A program made the translations under genes and the position numbers. Under the pieces are notes generated by a model. That model was not told the DNA's origin. It searched no databases and saw only the letters and a program-made list of their open reading frames with translations. Shown piece by piece: positions 16,811-23,491 of a stretch of DNA of 49,676 bases. The number at the start of each line of letters is the position of its first letter. The stretch's first letter is position 1. Origin of the DNA: Enterococcus_E cecorum_B (GTDB taxonomy: Bacteria; Bacillota; Bacilli; Lactobacillales; Enterococcaceae); assembly GCA_946499615.1 (NCBI GenBank), contig CAMMST010000013.1, forward strand, positions 1 to 49,676. The letters are read 5' to 3'.

Positions 16811-16827
16811 TGTCATATAGTGGAATT
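16811..16827 (-). repeat. 17-bp inverted repeat copy at the 3' end of the Rgg-type gene
   Basis: TGTCATATAGTGGAATT (16811-16827, plus strand) recurs exactly in inverted orientation at 17754-17770, so the two copies bracket the regulator gene. This copy contains the regulator's stop codon and lies about 90 bp upstream of the exporter start. Candidate operator for the regulator. Confidence 0.55.
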
Positions 16828-17685
16828 GATTAGTTCCTCATAAACACGCTCATGAGCTAATCTTAAATTTTCAGCTTTTAATGTTTTGAGGGTAGCTAAA
16901 ACTGCCATCATTTTTTGCTTTCCTTGTTCTTTTTTGCCCGACTTAAATAAGTAGATTCCCAAAACAAATTGATATTCCATGCGATCATAAAGTGCTGTTT
17001 CCGGAATCCCCAGTTGTTGTATAAGGTCTAAGTAATTCTTTGCTAAATCCAATAAACCTCTTTCTAAAAAAATGGCCACAATATTGATTAACAGCTCTAT
17101 CCTGGCCTTTTGATTTGCTTCATTACTGCCAAAAAGCGTGGTCTTAAAGAGAATTTCACGCGCTAAAGCCTCGATTACTTTATCATTTAACGCAGACAAA
17201 CTATTGCCAAAAATAATTAATTCACGCTTGCCCCACTGTTCAATTGAAAAGAGGTAATCAGAAATTGCCATCATTTTTTCATTTGCTATAGGTTGATTGG
17301 TAAGATTGACCAAGAAGGACTCAATCATAATTGCATTGTATAGAAAAGTTTTTTGTTTGGTTCCCTCATATTTTTTCATTTCAGCTTGATAAAATTTCTC
17401 TAGCGCAAAAGAATTTCCTTGATAAAACGCTGAACTGACCTTATCTAATAGTTTCTCAGTAGCAGTAGCTCGTTCATTGGCTAAAATACCGTAAAATTCC
17501 TCAATACTCACATCCAGCCTTTCAAGTAAGAGGAAAAAGCGCGACAAGGAGATTTCTGATTCACCCCGTTCAAATTTAGATAAAAAAGAGACCGATAAAA
17601 AATCCCCTGCCACATCTTTTAGTGTTAATTTTTTGGATAATCTAAACTTTTTAAACAATGCACCCATCTCAGTTGTGTCAAACAT
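16813..17685 (-). CDS. Rgg/GadR/MutR-family transcriptional regulator
   Basis: The 290-residue protein has an N-terminal XRE-type helix-turn-helix (LFKKFRLSKKLTLKDVAGDFLSVSFLSKFERGESEISLS in pieces, residues ~8-50) and a long all-helical C-terminal region of TPR-like repeats, the layout of RRNPP-type peptide-sensing regulators. The ATG at 17685 is 6 nt after GAGAGGG. No gene for a short hydrophobic signalling peptide was recognised next to it. It lies upstream of an ABC exporter and is bracketed by 17-bp inverted repeats that could be its binding sites. Whether it senses a peptide is inference from the family. Confidence 0.85.
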   Translation of the reverse strand: MFDTTEMGALFKKFRLSKKLTLKDVAGDFLSVSFLSKFERGESEISLSRFFLLLERLDVSIEEFYGILANERATATEKLLDKVSSAFYQGNSFALEKFYQAEMKKYEGTKQKTFLYNAIMIESFLVNLTNQPIANEKMMAISDYLFSIEQWGKRELIIFGNSLSALNDKVIEALAREILFKTTLFGSNEANQKARIELLINIVAIFLERGLLDLAKNYLDLIQQLGIPETALYDRMEYQFVLGIYLFKSGKKEQGKQKMMAVLATLKTLKAENLRLAHERVYEELINSTI

Positions 17686-17753
17686 GTGCAACCCTCTCTT
17701 CCAATTATTCTTAGCTAGAGTATAACACGGAATAATCCAGTTTACGTTTGAAT

Positions 17754-17770
17754 TCCACTATATGACATTT
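17754..17770 (+). repeat. 17-bp inverted repeat copy upstream of the Rgg-type gene
   Basis: AATTCCACTATATGACA, the exact reverse complement of the copy at 16811-16827. It lies about 70 bp before the regulator start and upstream of a -10-like TATACT (minus strand, near 17722), the expected place for an activator site. Confidence 0.55.
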
Positions 17771-17791
17771 TTTATTTACGGATATTTATTT

Positions 17792-17838
17792 GTCCCGGAT
17801 ATGCAAAAAACTGGCAGCTGAAAATCAACTACCAGTCA
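17792..17838 (-). repeat. 30-bp-periodic terminator repeat, copy 1
   Basis: One TCCCGGATATGCAA unit joined to a hairpin (ACTGGCAGCTGA / TCAACTACCAGT, fully paired with G-U on the minus strand) and a T-run on that strand. It follows the toxin gene stop and is the terminator of the AbrB/RelE-ParE module. Related copies lie at 18495-18600 and 28278-28384. Confidence 0.75.
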
Positions 17839-17842
17839 AATG

Positions 17843-18160
17843 CTAAAATCGTACTTTGAATTGTTTTGTTTGAAATATACGTCCAACATAGATTTCTTTT
17901 TTTACCTCACTTATACGATAAAACAATGCATAACTCTTGCCGATAACAATCCGATAAGTAGGTTGGTTAAAATGATAAATATCTGAAACTTCTTCATACA
18001 TTTGTGGAAAAACAGCGGCTAAGTTTAATGAGCGCTGTATCGAAGTTACAAACTGCTGAATTTTTTCCTGAGAAATTCCTAATTCATTTTCCCATTGAAA
18101 GATAATCTGCTCTAAGCTTATTGAAAATCCTTCTGAATAAACTATTTGAAATTCTCCCAT
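17843..18160 (-). CDS. RelE/ParE-superfamily toxin
   Basis: A 105-residue basic protein with the pattern of RelE/ParE toxins: an N-terminal strand (FQIVYSEGFSISLE), two helices, then ISEVYHFNQ-like and YRIVIGKSYALFYRI..EIYVGRIF strands ending in an aromatic/basic tail. It would act on ribosome-bound mRNA (RelE) or gyrase (ParE); the sequence does not decide which. Its start abuts the antitoxin stop, as in type II modules, and a repeat-borne terminator follows. Pairing with an AbrB-type antitoxin is less common than with RelB/ParD types. Confidence 0.8.
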   Translation of the reverse strand: MGEFQIVYSEGFSISLEQIIFQWENELGISQEKIQQFVTSIQRSLNLAAVFPQMYEEVSDIYHFNQPTYRIVIGKSYALFYRISEVKKEIYVGRIFQTKQFKVRF

Positions 18161-18409
18161 CTATTGCCACCCATATTTACCAAATTTCATCTTGAGTGAC
18201 TCTTCTGAAACTACTAATCCTTTTTTAAAATCTGCAAAACTTTCTTCAATCAGTTCACGATCATGCTCGAGTGCTGCTAAACTCGTATCAATGATTAATA
18301 AATGATTCTCTCGACGATAACTTAAAATATCTCCCGGATGTAAACCAAATTCTTTCGGCAAAATGACCCCTACACTATTACCAATCTTTCTAACTTTCAT
18401 CTCTTCCAT
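18161..18409 (-). CDS. AbrB/MazE-type antitoxin
   Basis: Start at the ATG at 18409 with GGAG 8 nt upstream; the ORF opens 6 codons earlier without a site. The 82-residue product begins with a swapped-hairpin AbrB domain (MKVRKIGNSVGVILPKEFG, residues ~4-22, then LHPGDILSY), followed by an acidic helical tail that would wrap the toxin. It is immediately followed by the toxin gene. A perfect palindrome overlapping the promoter's -10 fits autorepression by the antitoxin complex. Confidence 0.85.
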   Translation of the reverse strand: MEEMKVRKIGNSVGVILPKEFGLHPGDILSYRRENHLLIIDTSLAALEHDRELIEESFADFKKGLVVSEESLKMKFGKYGWQ

Positions 18410-18445
18410 CCAATTCACTCCAATCATATAAAATCTGATACTAAA

Positions 18446-18474
18446 ATTATAACTTGTTATAACATTAATATCAA
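18446..18474 (-). promoter_or_regulatory. promoter and operator of the toxin-antitoxin module
   Basis: Minus-strand -35 TTGATA (complement 18469-18474), 17-bp spacer and -10 TATAAT (complement 18446-18451). The palindrome TTATAAC-tt-GTTATAA (18447-18462) covers the -10, the expected operator for the AbrB-type antitoxin. Confidence 0.8.
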
Positions 18475-18494
18475 ATAAAAACCTAAGATGATTT

Positions 18495-18600
18495 TCCTAT
18501 ATATGGGACAATTGTGAGCATTTTCCCGTATATGCAACACTTTTACCAAAACATCCCGTATATGCAAAAAAACTGGCAGCTGAAAATCAACTGCCAGTCA
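18495..18600 (-). repeat. 30-bp-periodic terminator repeat, copy 2
   Basis: Two TCCCGTATATGCAA units exactly 30 bp apart (18524 and 18554) and a degenerate third at 18495 lead into the hairpin ACTGGCAG..CTGCCAGT (18572-18598), which with its minus-strand T-run terminates the BNR-protein gene. Copies 1 and 2 together bracket the toxin-antitoxin module in the same orientation. Confidence 0.8.
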
Positions 18601-18611
18601 TCGATATTTTA

Positions 18612-19769
18612 TTAAACTTGTCCTGAAGTTGGATTGTAGACGCCTTCAGATTCACGTTTAGCCCCAAAAACATCGCTCACAGCAAAGCGTACATACTTCA
18701 CACATAGACGGTTCTTATACGCATAAACCAAATGAAGCAGACCATCTTGACTCTGATAAAGTGTTGGATATTCATATTGGGCATTATTGGTCTTATTTTC
18801 AATACCGATAAATCCTTCCGCACTCTCAAAGATACGTCCCACTGGCCAAGTACGACCGCCATCTTCTGAAATCGAAACAGCTACTGGATTACGCAAACCT
18901 GGCCAAGCAACCTTCCCAAACTCTGGATTTGTCGCTGCATTTAAATTGTAGGCTAAAGCAATTTCACCTGATTGTAGACGAATGGCACTAATACTTGCAT
19001 TATTATTTGGTAAAACCGACTTTTCAGGCACAGTCCAACTATCGCCATAATCATAAGAACGGCTGATATAAATATGATCAGCGAAACGACTACGCATAAA
19101 GGCCACTAATTCGCCATCACCTAATTCCACGACATTAGCATGAACACGACCATTACTTTCTGGCATTCGTACCTTTTTCCAAGTCTTTCCTTGGTCATCA
19201 GAAATGCGAAATTCAGTTGGATCATTGGTTAAACCTTCAGGAGAGTCTTCACAAAGCCAAGTTGAAAATAGCCAGCGACCATTACTCAACACTTGAATGG
19301 CTTGTCTAGAAAATGTTCCTTCTTCAGGGAATAAGACAGTAGGTTCATCCCAAGTTTGGCCTTCATCACGAGATTTTTGTACCATAATAATTGAAGTAAA
19401 TTGCATATTATCTTTGCCTTCTTGACGTGCCAATTGAGAAGTATAGATTAACCAAATTTGGCCATCAGGTGCACGGAAAAAGGCAGGATTTTGTTCACTT
19501 CGATTGACGCCTTTTGAGACAATCGTCGGGGTTTGCCAAGTTTGCGTGTTAGGATCTAGTTTCGCCAAAGCAATCGAAATATCCCCACTCCCTTCAAAAC
19601 TTCCAGCAAACCAAGCACAAAGCATGCCGCCGTCTTTGGTTTCGATTAAAGCAGGGGCATGCGCAGTCGCATTGCCACCAGTTGGAATTAAACCAAAATC
19701 AATATTTAAGAAATCATCATGATAAATCACGCCATTTGGATCTGATACACGTACAGTTGGTAACTTCAT
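18612..19769 (-). CDS. sialidase-fold (BNR_2) protein, cytosolic
   Basis: The 385-residue six-bladed propeller protein has four Asp-box repeats (SRDEGQTW, SDDQGKTW, SYDYGDSW, SEDGGRTW) and an N-terminal TAHAPALIE..GGMLCAWFAGSFEGSGD segment typical of the BNR_2 family. It lacks the FRIP motif of classical sialidases and any signal peptide, so it should act inside the cell on an imported compound, perhaps a glycosidically linked sugar acid. The ATG follows GAGGG. It is last in the kinase-ADH-PdxA2 operon, behind a small intercistronic hairpin and a cre-like site. Substrate unknown; the name sialidase should not be taken literally. Confidence 0.75.
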   Translation of the reverse strand: MKLPTVRVSDPNGVIYHDDFLNIDFGLIPTGGNATAHAPALIETKDGGMLCAWFAGSFEGSGDISIALAKLDPNTQTWQTPTIVSKGVNRSEQNPAFFRAPDGQIWLIYTSQLARQEGKDNMQFTSIIMVQKSRDEGQTWDEPTVLFPEEGTFSRQAIQVLSNGRWLFSTWLCEDSPEGLTNDPTEFRISDDQGKTWKKVRMPESNGRVHANVVELGDGELVAFMRSRFADHIYISRSYDYGDSWTVPEKSVLPNNNASISAIRLQSGEIALAYNLNAATNPEFGKVAWPGLRNPVAVSISEDGGRTWPVGRIFESAEGFIGIENKTNNAQYEYPTLYQSQDGLLHLVYAYKNRLCVKYVRFAVSDVFGAKRESEGVYNPTSGQV

Positions 19770-19790
19770 TTTATTCCCTCATTTCTAAAT

Positions 19791-19805
19791 TAATAAACGC
19801 TTTCA
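19791..19805 (-). promoter_or_regulatory. cre-like site upstream of the BNR gene
   Basis: On the minus strand TGAAAGCGTTTATTA matches 12 of 14 positions of the CcpA site consensus (TGWNANCGNTNWCA). It lies about 25 bp before the BNR start codon. CcpA control is inferred. Confidence 0.4.
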
Positions 19806-19822
19806 TACTATTGAAAAGTTGA

Positions 19823-19847
19823 ACCTGATGAGAAGAACCCATCAGGT
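19823..19847 (-). terminator. intercistronic hairpin between pdxA2 and the BNR gene
   Basis: ACCTGATG (19823-19830) pairs with CATCAGGT (19840-19847) just after the pdxA2-type stop. There is no good T-run, so it is more likely a partial terminator or mRNA-stabilising hairpin than a full stop. Confidence 0.45.
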
Positions 19848-19853
19848 ATGTTT

Positions 19854-20876
19854 TTAAGAATTTTCAGCTAAACGAATCGCATAGTCAATTGCATTTTCTA
19901 AGCTTAATTCACTAGCACTCCATTTACCGGCTTGATCAAAAGCTGTACCGTGGTCTACCGAAGTACGGATAATTGGTAAGCCTAACGTAATATTCACACC
20001 TTGAACTGCTTGCCAACTTTGCTTTTCTTGATCATATACAAAGCCTAACAATTTTAATGGAATATGCCCTTGATCATGATACATCGCTACGACAATATCA
20101 AACATGCCCCCATTCGCTTTAGAAAAGACAGTATCTGCAGGAAGTGAACCAAATGCATTGATACCTTCTGCCTTAGCTGCTTCTACGGCCGGATTAATTT
20201 CTTCAATTTCTTCACGACCAAACAAACCATTTTCCCCACAGTGAGGATTCAAGCCAGCAACGGCCACACGCGGATTTTTGATACCAAGATTTTTACAAGC
20301 TTTATCGGCAATGCGAATCACATCTAAGACACGCTCTTTGGTTGCACGATCACAAGCTTCACGCAAAGATACATGGGTTGAGACATGGACAACACGTAAA
20401 TTACCATCCGCTAGCATCATCGTGTATTTATCTGTATTCGTAAGGTCTGCATAAATCTCAGTATGTCCAGCATAGTGATGGCCCGCCAAGTTTAGCGCTT
20501 CTTTATTTAATGGATTGGTTACGGTAGCATCAATTTTTTTATCGCGTGCTAGTTCAATCACTTTTTTCACATATTGAAAGGCCGCATTACCCGCCATCGC
20601 TGAAACTTCGCCAATCGCTAATTGATTGATATCGACAGCTTTTAAGTCTATTAAATCAATCGTGCCGCACACATATTTTCCTTGATCAGGTTCATCAATG
20701 ACATTTAATTTTAAATTTAGTTCTGGATGCGCTTGTAAATATTTTTCAACCACACAAGCATCACCTACTAGTAAAGGCTGACAACGTTCATATAAATCTT
20801 TTTTGGCAAAGGCTTTAATAGAAATCTCAGGTCCAATACCCGCTGGATCGCCTAAAGTAACTCCAATTCTTTTCAT
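19854..20876 (-). CDS. PdxA2-type 4-phospho-acid dehydrogenase
   Basis: A PdxA-family enzyme of 340 residues. PdxA oxidises 4-phosphohydroxy-threonine in B6 synthesis, while PdxA2 paralogues next to DUF1537 kinases oxidise and decarboxylate D-threonate or D-erythronate 4-phosphate to dihydroxyacetone phosphate. TLGDPAGIGPEIS opens the protein; metal-binding His motifs HYAGHTE and MYHDQGHIPLK, and DHGTAFD, are all present. AGGAGG precedes the ATG. No other B6 gene is nearby and it sits directly downstream of a kinase and alcohol dehydrogenase, so the catabolic PdxA2 role is favoured. Confidence 0.85.
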   Translation of the reverse strand: MKRIGVTLGDPAGIGPEISIKAFAKKDLYERCQPLLVGDACVVEKYLQAHPELNLKLNVIDEPDQGKYVCGTIDLIDLKAVDINQLAIGEVSAMAGNAAFQYVKKVIELARDKKIDATVTNPLNKEALNLAGHHYAGHTEIYADLTNTDKYTMMLADGNLRVVHVSTHVSLREACDRATKERVLDVIRIADKACKNLGIKNPRVAVAGLNPHCGENGLFGREEIEEINPAVEAAKAEGINAFGSLPADTVFSKANGGMFDIVVAMYHDQGHIPLKLLGFVYDQEKQSWQAVQGVNITLGLPIIRTSVDHGTAFDQAGKWSASELSLENAIDYAIRLAENS

Positions 20877-20889
20877 GACGTGTGACCTC

Positions 20890-22047
20890 CTATAATACTT
20901 CTAGATAAATCTTGCGTGCGTCTTCTGGGGTTACTTCGCGCATATTGTTCACTAATAGACGAGTCACTTGCATCCCCGCTTCAACTAAAACATCTAAATC
21001 TTCTTTTGGTACATTAAATGTTTCTAAGCTGGTTGGAATTTCTAATGTTTTCACGATTTCACCCATTTTTTCAATCATATAGTTGGCTTTTTCATCGACT
21101 GTTGTTAGGTTTTCAGTTGGTTGATGTACCACACGATCATAAGCTAAAGCCAAACGTTCTTTAATCACTGGTTCATTAAAACGCATCACTGGCATTAATA
21201 AAATCGCATTAGAAACCCCATGAGCAATATGGTATTTGCCCCCTAATGGATAAGACAAAGCGTGAACAGCGGTTGTACCTGATGCAGTAATCGCCACACC
21301 GGCATAGAAGGAACCAAGTAACATTTTATTTTTCGCATCCATTGCTTCTGAGTTCGTGCATGCTTCAATAATATTATTCATAATTAAATCTAAAGCTTCC
21401 AAGGCAAACGTATTGCTAAATGGATTAGCCTTAGTTGAAGTAAAACATTCAATTGCGTGACATAAAGCATCTACTCCAGTCGCAGCCGCAATTTTCATTG
21501 GTAAGTTTTTAATCAAGCGACCATCCAAAATGACAAAATCCGCAATCATTTCTGGATTCACAATACCGACTTTTAATTCTTTTTCTGGTACTGCAACAAT
21601 ACTATTTGGGGTTGCTTCTGATCCAGTTCCGGCAGTGGTTGGAATCATCAATGAAGGGACTTGTTTTTTTGCAAGCAATGGATTATCTAATAAATCTTTG
21701 ACCGTATATTCATCTGTTGCTAAAATAGAAGCCAATTTAGCCACATCCATCACGCTACCCCCACCGACAGCAATAATAAAGTCGGCACCAGTCGCTTTAA
21801 ATTCATCCACCATGTGTTGAGCTTGATGATAATCTGGTTCAGCTGGGATATCAGATAAAATTTCGTAATCTTTTCCTAATGAATCTAAAATTTGTGTTGG
21901 AATTTCAAGTAAGTTGGCACCTAAAATTCCTTTATCGGTAAAAATCACAATTTTCTTAGCCTCTTTGACTAAATGTTCAATATTTTCTAAACCATGTTCG
22001 CCAGCAAAGATATTTTTTGGCATTTTTAGACTGTAATCAACTAACAT
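20890..22047 (-). CDS. iron-containing alcohol dehydrogenase
   Basis: A group III metal-dependent dehydrogenase (PF00465 type), 385 residues. The NAD-binding GGGSVMDVAK, the TAGTGSEATPNSIV loop and the metal ligands in DALCHAIECF and HALSYPLGGKYHIAHG are visible. Its ATG lies inside the 3' end of the kinase gene (11-nt overlap) with AAAGGAG upstream, so the two are translationally coupled. In this setting it probably reduces an aldehyde product of the aldolase or oxidises a hydroxy acid; the exact substrate cannot be read from sequence. Confidence 0.88.
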   Translation of the reverse strand: MLVDYSLKMPKNIFAGEHGLENIEHLVKEAKKIVIFTDKGILGANLLEIPTQILDSLGKDYEILSDIPAEPDYHQAQHMVDEFKATGADFIIAVGGGSVMDVAKLASILATDEYTVKDLLDNPLLAKKQVPSLMIPTTAGTGSEATPNSIVAVPEKELKVGIVNPEMIADFVILDGRLIKNLPMKIAAATGVDALCHAIECFTSTKANPFSNTFALEALDLIMNNIIEACTNSEAMDAKNKMLLGSFYAGVAITASGTTAVHALSYPLGGKYHIAHGVSNAILLMPVMRFNEPVIKERLALAYDRVVHQPTENLTTVDEKANYMIEKMGEIVKTLEIPTSLETFNVPKEDLDVLVEAGMQVTRLLVNNMREVTPEDARKIYLEVL

Positions 22048-23296
22048 ATGTATCGTTCTCCTTTGTATATTTGATTTGTTGTTGTATTTCTATGAATAAA
22101 TTTTCTGAACCAAAACCACCAGACTTCGTAATAACTGGCAATTGTTGGCCTTTGTATACTAACTCAGAATAAACGACCCCTGGACTTAACTCTTCTTTAG
22201 GTGTTAAATCTGTAACATGCAACACTTCCATGGATTGATGTAACGTATCCCCACCCGTAAAGAATAAAGTTTTTCGGATGTTTTGAGCTAGAATCTTTTC
22301 CGTCAATTGACCTAATGATTGACCGATACGAAAACGAATTTGTTCTTCTTTTAATCCGATGTGTCGTGCTACTTCTTGTAAGTCTGACGTTTGACTATAA
22401 GTTTCAAAAAGAAGAAGTTTTGGTTGCTGCAATAATTGCGCTATTTCTCTAAAAGTTTGTTTTCCTTCATCCGTTTTCCAGTAATCTTGGCTTAGAAGCT
22501 GCTGAGACGTCAAGGCAAATCTATATGCTTGCTGTTGACTAACTGTTTCGATTTGTTGGATAGTAATTGGATTGACTGAACCACAAATGACTACTAAAGG
22601 ATGAGAAAGACGTACTATGTCATGCTGTCGTTTGGTAAATAATTCTTCCGCCAAAACATTTGCAAATCCCGCACATCCAGCTGTCAAGTGTAACAAGTGT
22701 TGGGATTTCAGCCATTGATAGGCACGTTGCAAATCTTCTTTCTTTTGGCCATCAAATAAATATAATGCAGAGGCGACAAAATCTCGATCCACATCTACTA
22801 ATTGACCATAAATCTCAGCTTCATTTTGTAATCTTACTAATATGTCATCTTCTAACACCGGTTCATAAGGATCTTTGCCAAAGACACTTTGAGAAACTAA
22901 CACTTCTTCAATGTATAATTTTCCTTGTCTAACACTGCGCTGATAATCAGGAAAAGCCGGAACAAAGCCAATAGATTCTTGACTAAAATGATCGCTGACC
23001 GCTTTAAGTTCAGCACTGACATTTCCACGCAAAGCCGAATCTACTTTTTTATATAGATACTCATAACCTAATGAATGACAACTATGAAGAACTTCACGGA
23101 TGCGCTGATAAGCCTGAGAGGGAGTTAAGAATCGTGACTCCGTATCAACTACTAGAACCTCGGTTGCTTTTTTCAGATGTATTTTTTCTAATTGGCGTTG
23201 TGTCGTTACCTGAGTTTCAATCCCTAAATTTGCAAATTGAACCCCAGTATCCAAAGCCCCAGTAAAATCATCTGCTATAACCAATAATCGTACCAT
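22037..23296 (-). CDS. DUF1537 four-carbon acid sugar kinase
   Basis: This family (DtnK, DenK, OtnK) phosphorylates threonate, erythronate or 2-oxo-tetronate at C4 with ATP. The 419-residue protein shows the N-terminal substrate motif LLVIADDFTGALDTGVQFA (in part: ADDFTGALD), KKVDSALRGN, and the C-terminal nucleotide-binding TGGDTLHQ and KSGGFG. GGAGGTG precedes the ATG. It is the first gene of the minus-strand operon and is transcribed divergently from a PrpR-like regulator. Which of the known acids it uses, or whether it uses another, is open. Confidence 0.88.
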   Translation of the reverse strand: MVRLLVIADDFTGALDTGVQFANLGIETQVTTQRQLEKIHLKKATEVLVVDTESRFLTPSQAYQRIREVLHSCHSLGYEYLYKKVDSALRGNVSAELKAVSDHFSQESIGFVPAFPDYQRSVRQGKLYIEEVLVSQSVFGKDPYEPVLEDDILVRLQNEAEIYGQLVDVDRDFVASALYLFDGQKKEDLQRAYQWLKSQHLLHLTAGCAGFANVLAEELFTKRQHDIVRLSHPLVVICGSVNPITIQQIETVSQQQAYRFALTSQQLLSQDYWKTDEGKQTFREIAQLLQQPKLLLFETYSQTSDLQEVARHIGLKEEQIRFRIGQSLGQLTEKILAQNIRKTLFFTGGDTLHQSMEVLHVTDLTPKEELSPGVVYSELVYKGQQLPVITKSGGFGSENLFIEIQQQIKYTKENDTYVS

Positions 23297-23401
23297 TTTC
23301 TCACCTCCATGCTTTGGCTATTACACTTACCAATGATTCACTTGATAATTCTATTTTAATCAAATCTATTCCTTTTTAGAACAATATACCTGCTATATTT
23401 G

Positions 23402-23460
23402 TTTAATTTTGAAACCATTTTCTAGAAACCGCTTTTAATTTTGAATAAACCGTCTATAAT
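23402..23460. promoter_or_regulatory. divergent control region with three direct repeats
   Basis: Three related blocks follow one another: TTTAATTTTGAAACC (23402-23416), ATTTTCTAGAAACC (23417-23430) and TTTAATTTTGAATAAACC (23434-23451), next to the regulator's -10 TATAAT (23455-23460). They lie ~100-150 bp upstream of the kinase operon, whose own promoter looks weak. They are candidate binding sites of the PrpR-like regulator. No sigma-54 (-24/-12) promoter with correct spacing was found. Confidence 0.55.
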
Positions 23461-23491
23461 TGTTTATATATGAAACGAAAGGGTGAAGAAA

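Noticed and set aside
19854..20876. Vitamin B6 biosynthesis PdxA
   Set aside because: No other pdx gene is near and it sits in an operon with a DUF1537 kinase, which points to the catabolic PdxA2 type.
23297..23482. Sigma-54 promoter upstream of the kinase operon
   Set aside because: The best GG...GC pair has 11 rather than 10 intervening bases and lacks the rest of the consensus; the regulator also lacks GAFTGA.
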